The position numbers were made by a program, and so were the translations under genes. A model generated the notes under the pieces. That model was not told the DNA's origin and did not search any database. It was given only the letters and a program-made list of their open reading frames with translations. A DNA stretch of 33,933 bases from Lachnospiraceae bacterium. GTDB lineage: Bacteria > Bacillota_A > Clostridia > Lachnospirales > Lachnospiraceae. This document shows, one piece after another, positions 7,339 through 15,234 of this stretch; positions within the stretch are counted from its first letter, which is position 1; the number at the start of each line of letters is the position of its first letter. The stretch lies in assembly GCA_009774465.1 (NCBI GenBank), contig VSNT01000026.1:1-33933 (forward strand), written 5' to 3'.

Positions 7339-7767
7339 ATGAAAACAAAAGAGCATATGATTGAATTTATCAAAAAACAAAAAGTGGCCTTCATTGCTTC
7401 TATTGATGAAGATGGTTTTCCAACCATGAAAGCCATGTTTGCACCGCGCAAAATAGAAGGGAACTGTTTTTATTTTTCCACCAACTTATCTTCCATGCGT
7501 GCAAAGCATTTCATGAAGAATCCAAAAGCAAGTATTTATTTTTATAATAAAGGGCGCTTTAAATATGAGGGCCTTATGCTCTCAGGTACAATGGAAGTAC
7601 TGCAGGATGATAAAATAAAAAAAGAAATATGGTGTACCGGAGATACTTTGTATTACAAAAAGGGCGTAGCGGATCCTGATTACTGTGTACTGAAATTTAC
7701 AGCGGTAAAGGGCCGTCACTACTGCGATTTAAAAACGAAAAGTTTTAATATTTCGGATTTAACGTGA
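7339..7767 (+). CDS. Pyridoxamine 5'-phosphate oxidase-fold flavin-binding protein
   Basis: A 142-aa PPOX/split-barrel protein: KKQKVAFIASIDEDGFPTMKAMFAP, FYFSTNLSSMRAKHFMKNPKASIYFY and GLMLSGTMEVLQDD are the usual strands lining an FMN (or F420/heme) pocket. Such proteins are often general flavoprotein reductases, and a MarR partner suggests a stress role; neither can be proven here. AAGGAG lies 8 nt before the ATG. The last 9 bp overlap the 3' end of the convergent helicase gene, with no terminator between them. Confidence 0.87.
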   Translation: MKTKEHMIEFIKKQKVAFIASIDEDGFPTMKAMFAPRKIEGNCFYFSTNLSSMRAKHFMKNPKASIYFYNKGRFKYEGLMLSGTMEVLQDDKIKKEIWCTGDTLYYKKGVADPDYCVLKFTAVKGRHYCDLKTKSFNISDLT

Positions 7768-10700
7768 TGGAAACTTCCCGCAAAGCCTTAAATAAGCATC
7801 CACAATTTCATCCTTCTGCTTTCCTGTGATAAAATAATAATCTATCTGCTCTGTATTTTCCAACAGCAGGCCGGTTCCATATGCGGTAATATCATAGAAA
7901 ATAACAGGAGCGCCTGCTGCCGGTACAATACCATAGCCTTTGTCAGAAAATACTAATGGCAACTGCATTTCCCTGCCTCCTCCGGAAAGATATCTGGCAC
8001 TTCCGCGCAGGTCAAGCACCTTTTCCTTCTGCCCGTTAAGTCCAAATATCTTTTCTCCTTTTTGAAAAGTCAAAAGCTGTCTTGCCTGTGATACCCCCGA
8101 CGCAGTTTTCTCAAACTGTCTGCCTTCTCTATTTTGTTCTTCCAAAAGCGGCTTTTTATCCCGCGTCAGGAAACGTATTGCTCCCCCTTTTTTATCCACC
8201 TGCAGGCACAGTTCATCTGTTATAAGCGTTACTTCACTGCCGTTCTCCTTATACATCCATCCGGCCTCTACCCGGTGAATAGAGATTTCAGGATGTGTCT
8301 TTTCCAAAATCTGCCCACCCCTGGCAAAGGTAATACGGATTATGCTGCTTTCCACAGGACTGATTCGCAGAACCCCATATCTGCTTTGAAGATAAAGCCC
8401 ATCTTTTTGCTTCGTCACCCAAAGAACGCCAAGATCAATTTTCCCGTGTCCTGCCGGACGCAGTTTTTCATTTACAGGCATATCTCCAAATTCATAGCCG
8501 CTGCCTGATACAGAAGTATCTTTTACTCCCAAATTCCTGCTCTCTGAAAAACAATTTCCACCTGCCGGACTTTTGCCCCCGCTCTTTTCCACCTGTGCTA
8601 TTTGCATCTTCCTTGCCAGAAAAGGCTTTTTCTCCTCGGGCGTAGCAAGTGTCATCCTGTTTCCAGTAGCAGCAAGACGAGCAACCGGCTTTTTCACTTT
8701 TATTGCTGCGCTGCCTGCTGCCACAGGCTTTGTATTTTTTCCTGTACTGCCCTTTTTTATGTTATTTTTACCGGTATAATTTTCATTCCTCTCTTCCTTG
8801 GAACTTTTACTTTCCTCCTGAAAAATCTTTTCGTCCTTTTCCAAAATCGGAACCTGGGACAAAAGCTTTGTAACATTTCCCAGATGCAGTATGCAGAGTT
8901 CATGAAGGGCGCGGGTTGCCGCCACGTAAAGCAGCTTTGCATGTCCGTCATCTTCCGGATACTCCTCATCCGTGGGATTTAAAATCAAAACCGCATCAAA
9001 TTCCAGCCCTTTGGTATACTCCACCGGAAGCACCATGATTCCATTTCCAAACACTGCTTTTTCAGGATCTGTCTCCATAACCTGTACATATTCTGCCATC
9101 TGTCCGGCCGCTTTTAACGCCTTTTCCTGATTCCGACAGACCACCCCAATGGTATCCAGTCCCTTTTCCTGCCATCCTCTGCAGATTTCCGCCGCTTTCT
9201 TTATTAAAACGCTTTCTTCCGATACCTGTTTTACAAGAACCGAACTTCCATGTCTGATAATGGGCTGCGCCGGATAAACAGAAAACTTTCCATGCCGCAG
9301 AATGTTTGTAGCAAAATTTGATATTTCCACCGTGTTTCGATAACTTTTTCTTAAAACATGAAAGCTGTCCGCACCCTTGCGATAGTCGCCAGGTTCATGC
9401 AGGCATGACTTTGGATCATTGCCCGCGGGAATAAAAAGCTCTTTTAATTCTTCCCAGTCATTTAGCCCGTAGTTAAAATGAATGTTCTGGGAAACATCAC
9501 CCATAATTGTATAGGTACATTCCCGAATACAGAATTTTAAAACCATATAGGCCATCATTCCAAAATCCTGCGCCTCGTCAATTACAACATGATGGGCCTC
9601 GCTGATCACTTCTGTTTCCCTGATTCTTTTGTAAAGATAAGCCAGTGCTGCCAGATCATACACATGAAAATTTTCTTTGGGAATATCAACCAAATATCCT
9701 TTCGCTCTCTGCCTGATGAGAAAATCCTGATACATCTCAAAAATGCTTCTTTTCCACTTTCTTCCTCCATAGGTTCCCCGATATGCCTTGAAAATTGCCT
9801 TCCGTTCCGCTTCCGTATATCGCAGTCCTCTGGTCAAAAACTCATCCTTAATTTTTCCCCGCAGACGTTCATTCAACATATTAATCTTATTTTGAATGGA
9901 AACTGCCGGATTCTCCCTGACATAGCTTTCTATTGCTTCTTTTTCCAAAAGACAGACCAATTCCTTTTTATCAGGTTCCTTTCCGCCGGTTTCGTCAAAC
10001 ACGCCTGCCCGCCCGTCTTTAATACCCTCAACAAACTGCCGAGGATTTAAATAAACCGTCTGTACCGGAATAGATTTCTCTTCCAACTCCCGGCAGTAGC
10101 TCTCCAAGTCTTCAAACCATTTCCTGCTTCCCTTTATACTTTCCTTATCTCCACAATTTTTTGTACTGATGATTCCATATTTCTCATCATCCCAGTCTTC
10201 ATAAAGAAGTCTTACAAAAAGCTGTTCCATAGTCATCTGCCGAACCCCATATACATCCAGATCAGGCAAAACTCCTGTAATATACTCCAGCAAAATCCGA
10301 TTACTTCCCACAATATAAAAGTCATCCGGCTTAAACCGCTGCGCATAATTATAAAGAATAAAGGAAATCCGGTGCATGGCCACCGTCGTCTTGCCAGAGC
10401 CTGCAACTCCCTGTACAATCATATTGTGATAAGGGGATTTTCTGATAATTTCGTTCTGTTCCTTTTGAATAGTGGCAACAATTTCATTTAGTACTGTCTG
10501 CTTATTTTTTGCCAGATACCGGGTTAAAAGATCATCATTTGCGATTACCTCACTGTCAAAATAATCCAGGAGCCTGCCCTCCTCAATCTCGTAGGTACGT
10601 TTCAGCTCCAGGTCGATTTTCATTTCCACATCCCCAGGCGCCATATAGCTGCACTTTCCCAGATTGCTTTCATAATAAGCGCCTGCCACCGGCGCTCTCC

Positions 10701-11070
10701 AGTCCACCACCATAAAGTGGGTGGCATCTTTATGGATTCCGCCCTTGCCAATGTAGATAGATTCTTTTTTGTCAAGCGCCTCATCCTGAAAAATAATTCT
10801 TCCAAAATAAGGTTTGTTTTGAGCCTTTTTATTCAGCAAAAGGGCTCTCTTCATATGATCATGCAGCGTAACCGTATTACTTAAAGCAGTATAAACCTCC
10901 GCATCATTGTCATGATAACGCTCTAACATTTCATCAATTTCCGCCTGCATCCGCGCACCCTCGCGACTGTAGTTTTCTATATTTCTGTCAACTACCTTAA
11001 GCGTTCTTTGAAGATACTGCTCTTCCGCTTTTCTGGTTGTCTCAAATTTTTCTGTCTGATTACTTCCCAT
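7759..11070 (-). CDS. helD: HelD-like UvrD/RecD-superfamily helicase with a C-terminal GH31 N-domain-like extension
   Basis: 1103 aa from the ATG at 11070 (GGAGGG upstream; an ATG nine codons earlier lacks a site). Residues 1-75 form a coiled-coil-like arm, as in HelD proteins that act on stalled RNA polymerase. Walker A GVAGSGKTT is at 221-229, VIDEAQDF at 497-503, QNIHFNYGLNDWEELK at 528-543, KSYRNTVEIS at 575-584 and LLYVAATRALHEL at 713-725. HelD proteins usually end about there (700-780 aa). Here a Lys/Ser-rich linker (about 745-870) leads to residues about 877-1103, which resemble the N-terminal beta-sandwich of GH31 glycosidases: YGVLRISPVESSIIRITF, KIFGLNGQKEKVLDLRG, FSDKGYGI, IDYYFITGKQKDEIVDAY. 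The GH31 catalytic barrel is absent. Residues about 547-566 are encoded by an inserted palindromic repeat. The helicase call is firm; the fusion is clear from sequence, its role unknown. Confidence 0.9.
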   Translation of the reverse strand: MGSNQTEKFETTRKAEEQYLQRTLKVVDRNIENYSREGARMQAEIDEMLERYHDNDAEVYTALSNTVTLHDHMKRALLLNKKAQNKPYFGRIIFQDEALDKKESIYIGKGGIHKDATHFMVVDWRAPVAGAYYESNLGKCSYMAPGDVEMKIDLELKRTYEIEEGRLLDYFDSEVIANDDLLTRYLAKNKQTVLNEIVATIQKEQNEIIRKSPYHNMIVQGVAGSGKTTVAMHRISFILYNYAQRFKPDDFYIVGSNRILLEYITGVLPDLDVYGVRQMTMEQLFVRLLYEDWDDEKYGIISTKNCGDKESIKGSRKWFEDLESYCRELEEKSIPVQTVYLNPRQFVEGIKDGRAGVFDETGGKEPDKKELVCLLEKEAIESYVRENPAVSIQNKINMLNERLRGKIKDEFLTRGLRYTEAERKAIFKAYRGTYGGRKWKRSIFEMYQDFLIRQRAKGYLVDIPKENFHVYDLAALAYLYKRIRETEVISEAHHVVIDEAQDFGMMAYMVLKFCIRECTYTIMGDVSQNIHFNYGLNDWEELKELFIPAGNDPKSCLHEPGDYRKGADSFHVLRKSYRNTVEISNFATNILRHGKFSVYPAQPIIRHGSSVLVKQVSEESVLIKKAAEICRGWQEKGLDTIGVVCRNQEKALKAAGQMAEYVQVMETDPEKAVFGNGIMVLPVEYTKGLEFDAVLILNPTDEEYPEDDGHAKLLYVAATRALHELCILHLGNVTKLLSQVPILEKDEKIFQEESKSSKEERNENYTGKNNIKKGSTGKNTKPVAAGSAAIKVKKPVARLAATGNRMTLATPEEKKPFLARKMQIAQVEKSGGKSPAGGNCFSESRNLGVKDTSVSGSGYEFGDMPVNEKLRPAGHGKIDLGVLWVTKQKDGLYLQSRYGVLRISPVESSIIRITFARGGQILEKTHPEISIHRVEAGWMYKENGSEVTLITDELCLQVDKKGGAIRFLTRDKKPLLEEQNREGRQFEKTASGVSQARQLLTFQKGEKIFGLNGQKEKVLDLRGSARYLSGGGREMQLPLVFSDKGYGIVPAAGAPVIFYDITAYGTGLLLENTEQIDYYFITGKQKDEIVDAYLRLCGKFPSR
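9374..9429 (-). repeat. In-frame palindromic repeat (copy 3) inside the helicase gene
   Basis: Read on the minus strand this segment matches the first 56 bases of copy 2 (3693-3748) at 47 of 56 positions. It keeps the GTCATGC/GCATGA hairpin core. It is translated as IPAGNDPKSCLHEPGDYRKG, while copy 2 read in the corresponding frame would give IPASNEPKSCLHDLGDCREG. It lies between the conserved LNDWEELKELF and VLRKSYRNT helicase segments, in a probable surface loop, without breaking the frame. Confidence 0.8.
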
Positions 11071-11394
11071 TTTTTCCCTCCATGCCAGCCATGCCATTCA
11101 TAAGTCACCAGAATATACACTTGGCCTGACAATATAGTTAATTGGCTGAACTGTTATCAGCTTAAAGGAAAAAAGAAAAAATTACTAGACTTTAATTTTG
11201 TAATATGGTAAACTATATAATGAAGTTTGGGCAAAATTTGAGATGTAGCATGTCCATGCTTTTTCTTTAGAATTCAATGATACTATTTGTTCTTTTTTCG
11301 TAATTAGATTCCCAATCCGAAATATATAATCGCATTATTAATTTATTTATCAGGATTTATGTTGTTATTATTTAATAACAGCTATGCAGAATTG
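11071..11394. other. Intergenic region upstream of the helicase and first toxin unit
   Basis: No gene visible. There is a TATAAT near 11215 (plus strand, weak -35) followed by a small hairpin AGCATGTCCATGCT plus T-run (about 11248-11265), and a GTTATT/AATAAC hairpin near 11375. I see no convincing helicase promoter. A short transcript is possible but weakly supported. Confidence 0.4.
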
Positions 11395-11489
11395 TTAGTT
11401 GAACATTGACAATATAATATGCTTAACCGGGCAGCCGGTAGGGTGTGAATACCTCCGTTCCGAGCCTTTAAAGGAAGGAGGCGTTTTTT

Positions 11490-11573
11490 ATGAGTACATA
11501 CGAAGAATTGCAAATTATACTTACCATTGGATTACTGATTGTAGCCATTCTGAACATGAAAAATAAAAAATAG
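11490..11573 (+). CDS. Holin-like type I toxin peptide (copy A)
   Basis: A 27-aa hydrophobic peptide: MSTYEELQ, one membrane-spanning segment IILTIGLLIVAIL, then a charged tail NMKNKK. This is the layout of the putative holin-like toxins related to TxpA/BsrG, which insert into the membrane. GGAGG lies 8 nt before the ATG. In the leader CCTCC-G-TTCC (from 11452) can pair with GGAAGGAGG (11473-11481), hiding the ribosome-binding site, a known safety feature of type I toxin mRNAs. The stop codon lies inside the terminator stem. The ORF is real by duplication; toxicity is inferred from the family. Confidence 0.8.
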   Translation: MSTYEELQIILTIGLLIVAILNMKNKK

Positions 11574-11664
11574 CACCCCCGCTCCGACAAAGTGAAGTGC
11601 TATTTTTTAATCTTTATCACGCCGGAAACGGATAGGTGTGTACTATCGTATCGGCTACCTTGTT
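11562..11664 (-). ncRNA. Antisense antitoxin RNA of unit A
   Basis: A perfect consensus promoter TTGACA-17 bp-TATAAT on the minus strand (11699-11694 and 11676-11671) would start an RNA near 11664. It would end at the shared terminator stem (AAAAAATAGCAC with GTGCTATTTTTT, 11565-11608). The RNA of about 100 nt would be complementary to the 3' end of the toxin mRNA, as in txpA/RatA and bsrG/SR4. Ends are estimated from motifs. Confidence 0.7.
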
Positions 11665-11670
11665 AAACAT

Positions 11671-11699
11671 ATTATAGTCAATATACACAACTATGTCAA
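11671..11699 (-). promoter_or_regulatory. Consensus promoter of antisense RNA A
   Basis: TTGACA (11699-11694), 17-bp spacer, TATAAT (11676-11671) on the minus strand; all twelve consensus bases match. Confidence 0.8.
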
Positions 11700-11797
11700 A
11701 TATTAGTTGAACATTGAAAATATAATATGTTTAACCGGGCAGCCGGTAGGGTGTGAATACCTCCGTTCCGAGCTTTTAAAGGAAGGAGGCGTTTTTT

Positions 11798-11881
11798 ATG
11801 AGTACATACGAAGAATTCATGGTACTACTGACAATTGGACTCTTGATTGTTGCAATTCTGAATTTGAAAAATAAAAAATAG
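11798..11881 (+). CDS. Holin-like type I toxin peptide (copy B)
   Basis: A 27-aa peptide, MSTYEEFM then VLLTIGLLIVAIL and NLKNKK, differing from copy A in residues 7-10 and 23 (QIIL region and M/L). The same GGAGG site 8 nt before the ATG can pair with the leader. Changes relative to copy A keep the hydrophobic segment, indicating selection on the peptide. Confidence 0.8.
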   Translation: MSTYEEFMVLLTIGLLIVAILNLKNKK

Positions 11882-11971
11882 CACCCCCGCTCCAGCAAAG
11901 TGTGGTGCTATTTTTACCTATATTTTCGCCGGAAACGGATAGGTGTGTACTATCGTATCGGCTGCCTTGTT
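11871..11971 (-). ncRNA. Antisense antitoxin RNA of unit B
   Basis: Consensus promoter TTGACA (12006-12001), 17 bp, TATAAT (11983-11978) on the minus strand. The terminator stem AAAAATAGCACC/GGTGCTATTTTT (11874-11915) ends the RNA. The -35 box overlaps the stop codon of the esterase gene (12003-12005), so read-through from the long opp operon would also copy this RNA. Confidence 0.7.
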
Positions 11972-11977
11972 AAGCAT

Positions 11978-12006
11978 ATTATAGTCAATATACACAACTA
12001 TGTCAA
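11978..12006 (-). promoter_or_regulatory. Consensus promoter of antisense RNA B
   Basis: TTGACA and TATAAT 17 bp apart on the minus strand, identical in layout to that of unit A. Confidence 0.8.
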
Positions 12007-12884
12007 ATAATACTTTTTTTATCAATACCAAAATAATCCATTGCCTTTCTTATGCTGATATCCCACAGGGCAAATTCATGTTCAAACCCTTCTTCTTCCT
12101 CAAAAAAGATATCTGCACCTATCTCCCCTGCATATTTTTTAAACCGCTGAAACCGTGGATAAACGTTTTTATCCTTTGTGCCGCAGGAGACATACGTTTT
12201 CGGAAGTTTTCCTTCTCTTACCACCTCCGGCAATCTGTCCCATGTATTTTCACAGGAATCTAAAAAGTCCTGCACCGTATCATATTTGGCAACCTGATTG
12301 ATTTCCTTAAGCCGCATTCCTGTTCCGTTGGGGCCGGGAAACTTTACCGGATCTTTTGCCGCCATGCGGAATTCTGCCGAGGTCATTTTAGAAAAAGGCC
12401 GAAGATATTCAATTTCCCTTGCAGTACTTGACAAAACAGCAACTCCCTGAAACAGCTCCGGATGCCCCAGTCCCATCATAAGCGCTCCGTTTCCTCCCAT
12501 AGAAAGACCGGCAATAAAATTATTTTCTTTTTTATCAGATGCAGGAAGCCAGTTATAAATAAGCGGCATCAATTCTTCTGTCAAATAATCCCACACCCGA
12601 AAGCCATCTGCAAAGGTCACATAATTTGAATAATCGCTGTTAAGTACACTGGGCAGCACTACAATCAAGTCCCTTTCCTCTGCATATCTTGCAATATTGG
12701 TATTTCGTATCCAGTCCGTATGGTCTCCGCACGAACCATGTAAAAGCCAGAGAACCCAGTATTTTCTTCCTGAACTGTAAAATTCCCTGGGTGATTCAGA
12801 CAATTCAATGCGAGGCATTACCACATTAACCTGGGTATTGACCATCATATAATTACTAAAAAAGTTTAATGTAAAAAGCGCCAT
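12003..12884 (-). CDS. Putative esterase, alpha/beta hydrolase (EstA/FrmB-like)
   Basis: A 293-aa serine hydrolase of the putative-esterase (PF00756-like) family. VLWLLHGSCGDHTDWIRNTN forms the oxyanion region, the nucleophile elbow is GLSMGG (Ser at about residue 149), and the acid and base are probably the Asp in SCGTKDKNVY and the His in GFEHEFALWD. There is no signal peptide, so it is cytoplasmic. Family members cleave short acyl esters or S-formylglutathione. It is last in the opp-containing operon, 10 bp after the MFS gene whose stop overlaps its AAAGGAG site. This suggests it acts on an imported acylated compound; the substrate is unknown. Confidence 0.87.
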   Translation of the reverse strand: MALFTLNFFSNYMMVNTQVNVVMPRIELSESPREFYSSGRKYWVLWLLHGSCGDHTDWIRNTNIARYAEERDLIVVLPSVLNSDYSNYVTFADGFRVWDYLTEELMPLIYNWLPASDKKENNFIAGLSMGGNGALMMGLGHPELFQGVAVLSSTAREIEYLRPFSKMTSAEFRMAAKDPVKFPGPNGTGMRLKEINQVAKYDTVQDFLDSCENTWDRLPEVVREGKLPKTYVSCGTKDKNVYPRFQRFKKYAGEIGADIFFEEEEGFEHEFALWDISIRKAMDYFGIDKKSII

Positions 12885-12894
12885 TTTAGCTCCT

Positions 12895-14121
12895 TTATTT
12901 TCCTGATTTAAAATTGTTTTCTATTTTATATATCTTTTTTCTGCATAAAAAAATTACAAGAATTCCAAGCAGAACAGGAACTGCCATAACAAGCCACATT
13001 ATAGGCGTATAGCCTGCTGCCCCAATCACGTACCCGGCTGCTGTAGAACCAACCAGTGTAGCCAGATCCTGGCCTATGTAATTTGTGCTGGATGCCGAAC
13101 CCCGCCTTTCGAGGGACACTGCTCTCATGCAAAGAGACTGGAGCGCCGGCATCACCGCACCGTACCCGAAAGCATTTACAAAAGCAGCCAAAAGCAGCAT
13201 GGGCAGATTTGTAGAAAAGCCAATCATTATTAAAGAAACTGCTGTTGCCAGTACGCAGGGTATCCCCGCCTTAACAAAACCATAACGGTCCGTCAGTCTG
13301 CCTATTACCGGTCTTGTAACCAGCATGGTAAGCGCATACACCGTAAAAAACAGGCTTGCCCCATCTATCCCTCTTTCCTGGGCATACACAAGAAGAAACG
13401 AATTGATACTTGTAAATCCCAATGCAATCAAAAAAGTAACAGCCGCCGGTAAAACCGCTTCTTTTGCAATCATATTTTTCAGCTTAAGATTAAAGGGCAT
13501 ACGCACTGTGGGCGCAAGCCTGATTGTAGACGAAGCCAGAATTGCACAGACCATAATGCATCCAAAAATAAAATAGGTAGTGGTGTACCCGAACTTATCT
13601 TTCAAGCATACCCCCACTGTTGGGCCCACTGCCTGAGCAATCACCTGAGCACAGGCAAAAATCCCCATACCGGAAGAAAACTGCTCCCTGGGAATTGCAT
13701 CTGCCACGATGGTCAGGCAGCATGAACCTGCAAAGGCGCTCCCCACTCCCTGCAAAAGCCTGAAGCATTTAAGAACATTTATCACCTTCACTCCCAGAAA
13801 ATCAGCAATCTCAGGTGCAAAGCAAAATCCAAAATAAGCCGAAGCCATACATCCCATTGCCATAGCAACAATCATTTTCCGGTTATAGGCATTGATGGCC
13901 GGCCCTGCCACAAATCTGAATATCAATGCGGTTATGGCAAACATACTCATGAGCATACCGATCTGTTCTGCTGGAGCTCCCATTTCTTTTGCATACAGTG
14001 ACAACAGAGAATTCGACATATACTGCCCGAAGTTCAAAGCCATATTAATAAAAAATATACTGATAAACCATGCATTCCAGATCTTTTCAGGAGGCGTCCA
14101 CGTTTTTACTTTTCTATCCAT
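12895..14121 (-). CDS. Major facilitator superfamily transporter
   Basis: A 408-aa membrane protein with about 12 hydrophobic segments. The loop between helices 2 and 3 carries RFVAGPAINAYNRKM, a variant of motif A, with a second copy RPVIGRLTDRYGFVKAG in the C-half. It resembles the drug/sugar efflux MFS_1 group. The start at 14121 follows GGAGGAAAGGTTGAATAAAA, the same leader found before the MBL gene. It sits between the MBL-fold and esterase genes in one operon, so it may move a product or substrate of those enzymes. Direction of transport and substrate are unknown. Confidence 0.9.
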   Translation of the reverse strand: MDRKVKTWTPPEKIWNAWFISIFFINMALNFGQYMSNSLLSLYAKEMGAPAEQIGMLMSMFAITALIFRFVAGPAINAYNRKMIVAMAMGCMASAYFGFCFAPEIADFLGVKVINVLKCFRLLQGVGSAFAGSCCLTIVADAIPREQFSSGMGIFACAQVIAQAVGPTVGVCLKDKFGYTTTYFIFGCIMVCAILASSTIRLAPTVRMPFNLKLKNMIAKEAVLPAAVTFLIALGFTSINSFLLVYAQERGIDGASLFFTVYALTMLVTRPVIGRLTDRYGFVKAGIPCVLATAVSLIMIGFSTNLPMLLLAAFVNAFGYGAVMPALQSLCMRAVSLERRGSASSTNYIGQDLATLVGSTAAGYVIGAAGYTPIMWLVMAVPVLLGILVIFLCRKKIYKIENNFKSGK

Positions 14122-14196
14122 TTTTATTCAACCTTTCCTCCATCTTAAAATAGTTCACGCTCTTATTTATGCTGTTGCAAAAGGCACTCGCGCTCT

Positions 14197-15129
14197 TTAA
14201 GGAATCTTTTTTCTGCAGCGAATATTTTCCACATGAAACTGAATTTCTATATCTTTAAATAGTGCAATATCCACCTCGGTATCAATCATCTGAATCCATT
14301 TTTTCCCTGCCGCATAATTACCTTCCACTATTTTTTTAAGCCCTTCCATCACTGTTTCAAAAACATATCCCTCCAAAGGCTCGCCCACCTTACGGAAATC
14401 TGCATGAGCGCTGTAAATATTTTTTACATCTACTCCCACATTCCAAATATGCTTCATGGCCTCATAGCTTTCTTCAATACTTGCATGTTCCATTCCCGGA
14501 ATCGGCCTTACCCCTATCCCCAAAAATCTATTGCAACAGTCCCCGCTGAAAACATAATTTGTCCTGTTATCTACAGCAACCATAGAGCCCGGCGTATGCC
14601 CCGGACATAAATAACAGGTAACGATTCGTCCGCCTAAATCAAACTCTGCTTCATCTTCCAAAAGAATTACTTCCGGCTCCTGTTCCCTTAAAAACCCGCA
14701 AATATCTTCTTCCTTCCAGGGATATGTTTTGCCTTTGTGTTTTTTTAATGTAACATCTATGTACTGTCTCCGGCTCTCCCTGCTGGTAAGAGGACGAATC
14801 ATTTTGCCCATGCCATAGTCGATTCTGCTGATATGTACTTTGGAAAACAAAGGCGCATTCCCCACATGATCTCTGTGGTTATGAGTTAAAAAAACCTCCA
14901 CCGGCTTTCCTGCAAGCTTTTCTGCAAATGCCTTTATGTTTCCTATCCCGATTCCCGCGTCAACAAGCAGCGCCCTTTCCTCTCCCACAATTAGAAACAT
15001 GGATACATTATCAAATTCATTGATTTCATAAATTCCATCGCCAATTTCCACATAAGGATATTCTGCTATCATATTTATACCCATCTGCGCGCTGCTGCGC
15101 GCGTACAAATCAATAGGTTGAATACGCAT
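14197..15129 (-). CDS. Metallo-beta-lactamase-fold hydrolase
   Basis: A 310-aa MBL-fold enzyme. The di-metal motif THNHRDHVG has His83, His85, Asp87 and His88; further ligands lie in CPGHTPGS (about residue 175) and SGDCCNR (about 195), with a C-terminal His in SAHAD. The overall pattern matches cytoplasmic hydrolases such as lactonases or thioester hydrolases, not secreted beta-lactamases, as there is no signal peptide. The start at 15129 is the first ATG after GGAGGAAAGG. It lies 105 bp after oppF, behind a structured RNA element, in the opp operon. Substrate unknown. Confidence 0.88.
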   Translation of the reverse strand: MRIQPIDLYARSSAQMGINMIAEYPYVEIGDGIYEINEFDNVSMFLIVGEERALLVDAGIGIGNIKAFAEKLAGKPVEVFLTHNHRDHVGNAPLFSKVHISRIDYGMGKMIRPLTSRESRRQYIDVTLKKHKGKTYPWKEEDICGFLREQEPEVILLEDEAEFDLGGRIVTCYLCPGHTPGSMVAVDNRTNYVFSGDCCNRFLGIGVRPIPGMEHASIEESYEAMKHIWNVGVDVKNIYSAHADFRKVGEPLEGYVFETVMEGLKKIVEGNYAAGKKWIQMIDTEVDIALFKDIEIQFHVENIRCRKKIP

Positions 15130-15134
15130 TTTTA

Positions 15135-15222
15135 TTCAACCTTTCCTCCATCCCGAAGCGTTCTGAGGGAATGCCATCACCAAATTTGTGACGCTTCGGC
15201 ACAAATTCCTGGTTGAAAATTT
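15135..15222 (-). ncRNA. Covarying structured intergenic RNA element (copy a)
   Basis: Within the oppF-MBL spacer, AATTTGTG (15183-15190) pairs with CACAAATT (15200-15207). The enclosed loop ACGCTTCGG (15191-15199) is complementary to CCGAAGCGT (15153-15161), so a pseudoknot or a switch between two folds is possible. A related copy lies upstream of oppC (18052-18172) with different bases in both helices but preserved pairing. It ends in the ATGGAGGAAA sequence that supplies the ribosome-binding site. Confidence 0.55.
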
Positions 15223-15234
15223 CTTTCAGCCTTT

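Larger units (their letters stand above)
11395..11702 (+). repeat. Type I toxin-antitoxin unit A (tandem copy 1)
   Basis: About 308 bp, highly similar along its whole length to the next unit (11703-12007). It contains a -10 box (TATAAT, 11413-11418), a structured leader, a 27-codon toxin, a bidirectional terminator (11565-11608) and an opposing promoter for an antisense RNA. The two ends are homologous in inverted orientation: the leader and the antisense 5' end share the pattern TATAATATG-TTAAC-GG-AGCCG-TA. Confidence 0.8.
11703..12007 (+). repeat. Type I toxin-antitoxin unit B (tandem copy 2)
   Basis: Second tandem copy, about 305 bp, with the same order of parts as unit A: -10 box (11721-11726), structured leader with sequestered ribosome-binding site, toxin, terminator (11874-11915) and opposing antisense promoter. 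The divergence concentrates in the middle of the toxin gene and in the terminator loop, while the leader and the antisense 5' region are nearly unchanged. Confidence 0.8.

Noticed and set aside
8573..8982. Plus-strand frames inside the helicase gene
   Set aside because: Shadows of the helicase coding sequence with low-complexity Phe/Leu-rich translations.
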